Shown here piece after piece: positions 58,074 to 64,000 of a stretch of 64,000 nucleotides of DNA. The position numbers were made by a program, and so were the translations under genes. This stretch comes from Adineta ricciae. Lineage: Eukaryota > Rotifera > Eurotatoria > Adinetida > Adinetidae. How positions within the stretch are numbered: position 1 is the first letter of the stretch; every line of letters starts with the position of its first letter. The stretch lies in assembly GCA_905250025.1 (NCBI GenBank), contig CAJNOJ010000255.1, positions 67,051-131,050 on the forward strand. The letters are read 5' to 3'. The notes under the pieces are model-generated. The model was not told where the DNA came from. It did no database searches and saw only the letters and a list, made by a program, of their open reading frames with translations.

Positions 58074-58459
58074 AAATCAAGATTATTCAACCACCAATTA
58101 AATCAACAAATATCATTCTATTATTCAATCGGTCTTCATCGATTCTTCGCTGACCTAGTTTTATTTGGACTATATAGAAATCCATAAGTTAATCCAGATG
58201 AATTAACAAACAAAATTATGGGATTAGAAATGATTCAACAGTATGCTCCTTTATTGTTTCGGTTATACAAATTTGACCAATTCATTCTCACATATTAAAC
58301 ATTTATTTTTTTCGCAGTAATGATTTTTGATTTGTCAGATTTCTTTCATTTGTTTTATGAAACATAAATAAAACTCTTGAAGTAGGATATTTCTTTGTTT
58401 CTTCAAAGAATTTACTCATTTTTGTCAGAAAAAGGTGAGGTACTCTAAGTGATTTGATC

Positions 58460-58690
58460 AAATATGATAACTAATGTTTCAACATCCTCGTCGGATTGGA
58501 TTTGATGCTCGTCGTGAACTTCCACAACTCGATATGATGATGATGGATCAAAATCATCGGTTAGTTTCGATTGAATTCTCTGTTGTTCATTTCAACAAAC
58601 AAAAAAGCTATTGTGTAGATCGATGTAGCTCGAATCAATCTTCTTCGATTTCCGTAGACTTACTTCTATTCTACGAAGCAATTCAAATCT
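58460..58690 (-). pseudogene. Decayed copy of the ACSL N-terminal exon
   Basis: Positions 58470-58680 align with the plus-strand sequence at about 54230-54500 (for example AACAAACAAAAAAGCTATTG against GAACAAACAAAAATGCTATT) with many substitutions and indels. The reading frame is lost. Gene order relative to the exon at 58796-58874 is the same as at 54114-54917, so it is a decayed segmental copy. Confidence 0.7.
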
Positions 58691-58795
58691 TGAAAAAGAA
58701 GAAAAGGTTTTGTTTGGATTTCTTTTGGAAAACACTTCATCCAAAAGAATAACACATTTTCTTTTCTATATTCAATAACAAAAAACAACATCTTA

Positions 58796-58874
58796 TCAAA
58801 CATGTTCTTCATCCGAATCAACAGACATCGTCGATAAACGCTCAAGTGACATCTGATCAGTTGATTCATTTTCT
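58796..58874 (-). CDS. Diverged copy of the last exon at 54847-54917
   Basis: Acceptor TTTGTAG, then ENESTDQMSLERLSTMSVDS and DEEHV-stop. The frame is conserved although the neighbouring ACSL copy is dead. The parent gene would lie across the N at 58891. Confidence 0.5.
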
Positions 58875-59099
58875 CTACAAAGGAAAAAAANTCAATTCGA
58901 TTGAGAGAATATACTAAAACAACGGGGATTTCAAAGACGAAAACGAAATCTTCCTTTTACCATTTTTGGTGTTTTTCCCGAAAACGTATAAACCATGATT
59001 GGATATCGAACTTAAATGAATCAATTCTATTTCAAGTTTGATTGTCTAAATAAAGAAATGTTTGATTTGATATGAAAAAAGAACAAAAATTCATTTTAC

Positions 59100-59498
59100 A
59101 TGAATCAAAATTCCATCTTCATAATCCCAAATATTGATAAGACCATTTTGTTCTCCAATACATAACTAAAAGGAAAAATTTTAGAAATTTCAAAAATAAA
59201 TATTTTTCCTTGAATCAAATAACTTGTAAACGATTGTTTGGATTAATAGCCATACCAATAATTGCTTGTTGATCAATTGAATTTTGGTTAATTAGTCTTA
59301 AACATTCGCCTGTTTTCACAATCCATACATAAACACAACCATCACCAATTGTAAACACATATCTAAAGATTTCAAATCATTTTCTTTCTTTTAAATTTAT
59401 TCGAATTACTTGGAATCTGATGAGATCAATGGAGGATATTTCAATAAAGTTCCTATACCAAATGAACGAATGTTTAATTTCTTCATTTTCCAATTAAT
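59100..59498 (-). CDS. WDR75: WDR75-like WD40 protein, internal/N-terminal exons
   Basis: Exons 59410-59498, 59224-59362 and 59100-59165 in phase. They encode LNIRSFGIGTLLKYPPLISS, then YVFTIGDGCVYVWIVKTGEC, IIGMAINPNNRLQ and LCIGEQNGLINIWDYEDGIL. The order (SDSKY, VYVW, TGEC, GMAINPNN, GLINIWDYEDGIL) mirrors the first WD40 repeats of WDR75/Utp17, a small-subunit processome component acting in nucleolar pre-rRNA transcription and processing. The frame ends at a GTAAAA donor; later exons lie across the N at 58891. The first exon is not seen. Confidence 0.75.
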
Positions 59499-60352
59499 CT
59501 GAAATAATCATCAGTTTATATTACTTTTTGAAAATATTTTTTTCTTCATTATCATGTCGAAATGAAAATAAGAAACTTCAATTTAAAAAAAGCATCCTTT
59601 TCTCTTTTCAAACAATAAGAATTGAAATTTACTTGTAACTGCAAGTCCAATAATCTTTCTTCAACGAAATAGTTACAAATAAGAAGTCGAGTCTAGCGAC
59701 ATCTATATTTTTATTTTTTAATAAAAATAAAGAATATATTTTGAAAAAAATATTTTCCACTAAAAATTCACATTAAATTATTGAATAATATTAAATCTTA
59801 ATGAATCATAATCGACCAATTAAAGAAAGATCATGAATTCGTGTTATATCCCAGATATTGCTTCGTGCAATCAATATCAAACGTTCTTCTCATCAAATAG
59901 TTTCACTTACTTTGTTTTAAATTTCTATGACAAAGTCAAACTGAACAAATAGTTACTTAATTGAATGAATGAGATTATCATTGTTGGAGAAATAGATAAA
60001 ACTTTCATAGAATATATTTCATCAAAACTTGATTCAGATTCAGATTCAGAGTATGAAACTTTTCGTGTTCAAGTGTTTGTTCAGGAAATGGTTTTAACAG
60101 AATTCTATGAGTGATGAACAATTTCTTGAAAACTATTAACAAAATCGATGATAATGAGAAGGAAATGTTTGTAAATTAGAATTTCATGTGAAACATTTTT
60201 CTCATTTTGTGTCATGTGATTCTTCAAATATAGAAATGAAGAATTTGATCAATAAAATATGAATGATATTAAAGTATGTTTTGATAATCTTCTATGTATT
60301 AGATATATTTGATATGAATTAGTAAATACGATAAACAAATTTTCATTATAAN
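59499..60352. other. Region with one small open frame
   Basis: A 49-codon frame at 59965-60114 (plus, MNEIIIVGEIDKTFIEYISS with a DSDSDSE run) has no known relative. Otherwise nothing seen; ends at the N at 60352. Confidence 0.3.
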
Positions 60353-62809
60353 GGTCTTTTCATTGATATTATGAATAATCTCTATTGTTCTATGAATAAT
60401 GATGATCAAGTCATTATGAAATCATTAAATAGCAATTCAAGTATGTGGATAGTCATTGCAGGAACAGATTGTACTACAACATCTTCATCGAATACTCTTA
60501 AAAATCCTCGTGGAATATTTGTTGATACGAATCTTAATTTATATGTAGCAGATTGTGGAAATGATCGAATACAACAATTTTTATCTCAACAATTGAATGG
60601 AATAACAATAGCAGGAAGTCCAACAACAATAACACTTGATTGTCCTAGTGGAATTGTTCTTGATGGTGATGGATATGTTTTCATCGTAGATACTAATAAT
60701 CATCGAATTGTGGCATCTAGACCTGGAAATATCTTTCAATGTATAGTTGGATGTTCGAGTATTGCTGGTTCAACTTCCAGTCAATTATATTATCCATCAA
60801 CAATGAGTTTTGATAGCTATGGAAATATTTATGTTGTCGATAGTAGTAATAATCGTATACAAAAGTTTACTTTAATTTCAAATACTACCTATCGTAAGTA
60901 ATTATATGAAAAAATTTAGTTGCATCTTTTTATATTTAATAATAAATTTTCATATGTTTTAGCTTATTCGTTCAATCAACCGACTTTGTGTCCAACTGTA
61001 ACATGGTCTACAAATGGAACGACTTTTGCCAATCAATCAATAATTGGAACAAGTCCTTTTGGTATATTTATTAGCATAAATAATACGGTATACGCTGGTG
61101 ATCGAACAAATGCTCGTATTCAAATTTGGTATGAAGGAAGTCTTCTACCAAATAGAAATATTTCTTTTGATATGAGTAATACTATGTTTGCTGTTGCAAC
61201 AGCTTCTGGTGATGTGTATGTTGACAATGGTTATGTTAATTTTCGAGTAGATTATTGGCCAGTGGGTAAAACAACAAGTACACCAATTCTAACAACAAAT
61301 GGTCGTTGTTTTACGATGTTTATTGATACTTCCAATGCACTTTATTGTTCAATATGGTTATTTCATCGTGTAACAAAGAAATGGTTAAATGATAACGGAA
61401 CAACACCAATTCTTATCGCTGGAACAGGTGCTGCAGGATCAACTGCATATCAACTTTATTATCCTTTGGGTATTTTTGTTGATCTTAATTTTAATTTATA
61501 CGTTTGTGATTGTAACAATGATCGAATTCAACAATTTCAATTAGGTCAAACAAATGCTGTTACAGTAGTTGGTAATGGAGCACCGGGTACAATAACATTA
61601 AATTGTCCACAGGGAGTTGCTCTTGATACAAATGGATATATTATACTTACTGATCAAAGCAATCGTCTTATAATATCAGGACCATATGGTTTTCGATGTT
61701 TATTGGGATGTTCAAAAGTTGCTGGAAATTCACCTAGTCAATTTAATTTTCCAGGTACATTTAGTTTCGATAGTTATGGAAATTTATATGTTGTTGATCA
61801 AAATAATAATCGAATACAAAAGTTTTTGTTAACATCGAATACATGCAGTGAGTAATGAAATTGTTTCTTTTTCTTTTGTCATATAGTTTCGAAATTGTAT
61901 TGATGATTTTGTTTTTAGATGCAACAATGAAACAGAAAAGTTTTTTATCTGATCAAATATGTTATTCAAATGGTTCGACTTTACTTACACGTGATACCAT
62001 TGGTTCAACACCTTATGCCATTTTTATCGATAGTTTTAACACTCTCTATGTGGCTAGTCTAATCAATAACAGTGTTTTGATTTTGACTGAGGAAAGTACA
62101 ACACCTATTATCAGTTTATCAGGTACTTTTAGTCGACCATATAGTATTTTTGTTTCAATAACTGGTGATATTTATGTTGATAATGGTTATGCAAATAGTC
62201 GAGTGGATAAAATTATCAATAGTAGTCTATCAAATGTGGTTTCAGTTATGAATGTTCCTGGCAGTTGTTATGGTTTGTTTCTCGATATTAACAATTACCT
62301 TTACTGTTCTCTACGAGATTTTCATCGTGTTATTAAAATATTGGCTGATGGTACTATGAATACGACAATTGTTGTAGCAGGAAATGGTTCAGCTGGTGCA
62401 TCAGCATATATGTTAAATTCACCACAAGGAATTTATGTTGATAATAGTTTGAACTTGTATGTTGCAGATTGTAAAAATAATCGAATTCAGAAATTCTTAC
62501 CTGGAATACTCAATGGAACAACTCTGGCTGACAATTCAACAACACCAATAGTAACACTTAATTGTCCAACAGGAATTGTTATAGATACGAATGGTTATGT
62601 ATTTATTGTTGATAGTAATAATCATCGAATTCTTGGATTATACATTTATGAAGTTCGATGTTTAATTGGATGTTCTGGTTCGAGTGGCTCTTCATCAAAT
62701 ACATTATCATTTCCACAAAGTATAGCATTTGACAGTTACGGAAATATTTATGTTGCCGATCGAAATAATAGTCGAATTCAAAAATTTAACTACGTCTTAA
62801 GCGATTGTC
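60353..62809 (+). CDS. NHL-repeat protein, multi-exon, both ends missing
   Basis: Three long exons (60353-60893, 60963-61847, 61919-62809) with short GT-AG introns. At least eight NHL-type blade repeats are visible, e.g. PRGIFVDTNLNLYVADCGND with RIQQF, PSGIVLDGDGYVFIVDTNNH, PSTMSFDSYGNIYVVDSSNN, PQGIYVDNSLNLYVADCKNN, and conserved Cys pairs (LNCP...GVALDTNGY; RCLLGCSKVAG). Each exon ends at an equivalent point after an NRIQKF repeat, so the exons are themselves tandem duplicates of one module. NHL repeats form beta-propellers; in bdelloids they occur in extracellular proteins. The REJ-like region after the gap at 63039 may be the same gene. Confidence 0.88.
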
Positions 62810-63038
62810 GTAAGTAACTCTTTCTTATGACCACGCTTTGTAAAGAACTTCTATTTTCAACAATCCTTAACATCTAATATTTGGATCAATCACAGTCAAA
62901 TTCTATCTTTCAAATGAAAGAAATATTTTAAGAAGTCCAAGATATTTGTCCTATGAAGTTGCATAGTTCTCTTTTGTGGAACTCACATATTTTTTTTGAA
63001 GAAAAATAAGTGAGTGTAAGTTTTATACCCAGGGATCN

Positions 63039-63122
63039 NNNNNNNNNNNNNNNNNNNNNNNNNNNNNNNNNNNNNNNNNNNNNNNNNNNNNNNNNNNNNN
63101 NNNNNNNNNNNNNNNNNNNNNN
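63039..63122. other. Sequence gap (run of N)
   Basis: Eighty-four N. The bases just before (TACCCAGGGATC) resemble the start of a CCCAGG element but cannot be confirmed. Confidence 0.95.
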
Positions 63123-64000
63123 ATTTCAAGCTCGACTTCCACCAGGTGATAATCAAACTTCATTATTGAACATTGTTATTCATATTAGAGATACACTTGA
63201 TTGTGTTACAATAGTCAACATGACTCAAATTTCTGTTTTCATAAATCAAAATGAAATCAATGATTTGCAAAATTTAGCAAATCTTTCGAATAATAATCCA
63301 ATTGTTCAATTATTATGGAGTGGAAATCAAAATATTGTTGGTCAAATTGTCAATTCAGTTTCACAAACACTCAATCAAATGAATACTGAAAGTATCAATA
63401 ACGCCATTTCAAGTAAAATACTTTCAATAAAGTATTCTTTTCTAATGAAACGAATTTTTCTCATTTAGATGGTCTTGTCGCAACAGAAATCTTTGTTTCA
63501 TCATTAGAAAGTACTTCAACTCCAAAAGTAAGAATATTTTTATCTAAAAGGATCTACGTATATCTATATAGACGATCTCAACATCATCAAATAATTCGTT
63601 TTCAAGTGAATATGAAAAAGATTTGAATAATCAAGCGAATGTTCGAGATTATCTCGTTAATTTTTATGCAAATCTTCTTATTACAACATCAAATAGTATT
63701 ATTTTACAATCATCATCATTAGCTCAATTGACTCAATCAACTAATCAATTAACACGAAATGTTTTACAAATTGCATCAGATCGATGTTATCAACTGACCA
63801 TTGCTTTATATTCATTAAAGACAAAAATTTCATTTGAAGATATGCAAACAGCTGCAACTCAATTAATTCAATGTGCATCGAATGTTTTAATTGTAAGATT
63901 GACAAAAAATTGAGTAAAAATGATGATAATTTATGTGATGATATGTTGTAGGGAATTAATGGAGTTTTACAAGAACGAATGTTGATACTTGATTCAGATT
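63123..64000 (+). CDS. REJ-domain (polycystin-like) region, partial
   Basis: Exons 63123-63412, 63469-63527, 63572-63892 and 63952-64000 (open at window end), all in phase. Sequence: FQARLPPGDNQTSLLNIVIH, RDTLDCVTIVNMTQISVFIN, NQNIVGQIVNSVSQTLNQMN, DYLVNFYANLLITTSNSIIL and ASDRCYQLTIALYSLKTKIS. This is the pattern of the receptor-for-egg-jelly (REJ) segment of polycystin-1-like membrane proteins: a Cys-containing strand region, then helices ending near the GAIN/GPS part. In polycystins it is followed by transmembrane helices, which would lie past the window. Connection to the NHL exons upstream is possible but crosses a gap. Confidence 0.75.

Noticed and set aside
63029..63038. TACCCAGG at the gap edge as another CCCAGG element
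   Set aside because: Only eight bases match before the N run; the following GATC differs from the other copies.

Overview
This is a eukaryotic nuclear scaffold: AT-rich, with short GT-AG introns (mostly about 45-90 bp), TATA boxes, and genes on both strands. The gene types point to a bdelloid rotifer, although the species cannot be fixed from sequence alone. They include NHL-repeat and REJ proteins, F-box/LRR genes, a fungal-type adenylating carboxylate reductase, a secreted haloacid-dehalogenase-like protein, a Baeyer-Villiger-type monooxygenase, many decayed paralogues and many small DNA elements. Seen directly: thirteen isolated N characters (2684, 10659, 12213, 14193, 24807, 26397, 28423, 48884, 50339, 51624, 53914, 58891, 60352) and one run of N at 63039-63122. 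Several genes stop exactly at an N, one N is flanked by an exact 164-bp repeat, and one N-bounded block duplicates another part of the window. The Ns are therefore best read as contig joins of unknown size, and gene order across them is not reliable.

Layout. 1-4.7 kb: two decayed PIF1-type helicase fragments, one split by a small CCCAGG-ended element, and a decayed zinc alcohol dehydrogenase. 5.5-14.6 kb: a frameshifted helical protein gene, an uncharacterised charged protein, an NTF2-like protein, a decayed arrestin-domain gene, the 5' half of a GPCR, a J-domain protein, a secreted HAD-like protein, a secreted Cys-rich peptide and the 3' end of a monooxygenase. 14.9-25.7 kb: a homeodomain-like gene, duplicated coiled-coil exons, two mobile elements, a complete five-exon NRPS-like reductase, CFAP276 and the 3' half of a GPCR. 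26.4-36 kb: an HExxH protein, decayed F-box genes, a PD-(D/E)XK-like protein, a segmental duplication that preserves the empty site of a mobile element, and a multi-exon gene whose last exon carries another element. 36.7-41 kb: a Ly6-like protein and PPP4R1 on opposite strands. 41.8-48.6 kb: visibly less AT-rich, with a deletion derivative of the helicase element and an F-box/LRR gene made of twelve exon+intron units at an exact 141-bp period. 48.9-50.3 kb: a second copy of the Ly6/PPP4R1 region. 50.6-60 kb: septin, ACSL3/4-type acyl-CoA synthetase (middle missing), small unknown genes, a decayed ACSL copy and a WDR75 fragment. 60.3-64 kb: NHL repeats followed, after a gap, by a REJ-like region.

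There is no operon-like organisation. Housekeeping and ciliary genes (PPP4R1, septin, ACSL, WDR75, CFAP276) are interleaved with expanded families and probable horizontally acquired enzymes. The most unusual signals are the 141-bp exon-intron LRR array and a set of related short elements beginning CCCAGG and ending CCTGGG with a 2-bp target-site duplication. That duplication is supported by an empty site inside the window and by restoration of an interrupted reading frame.
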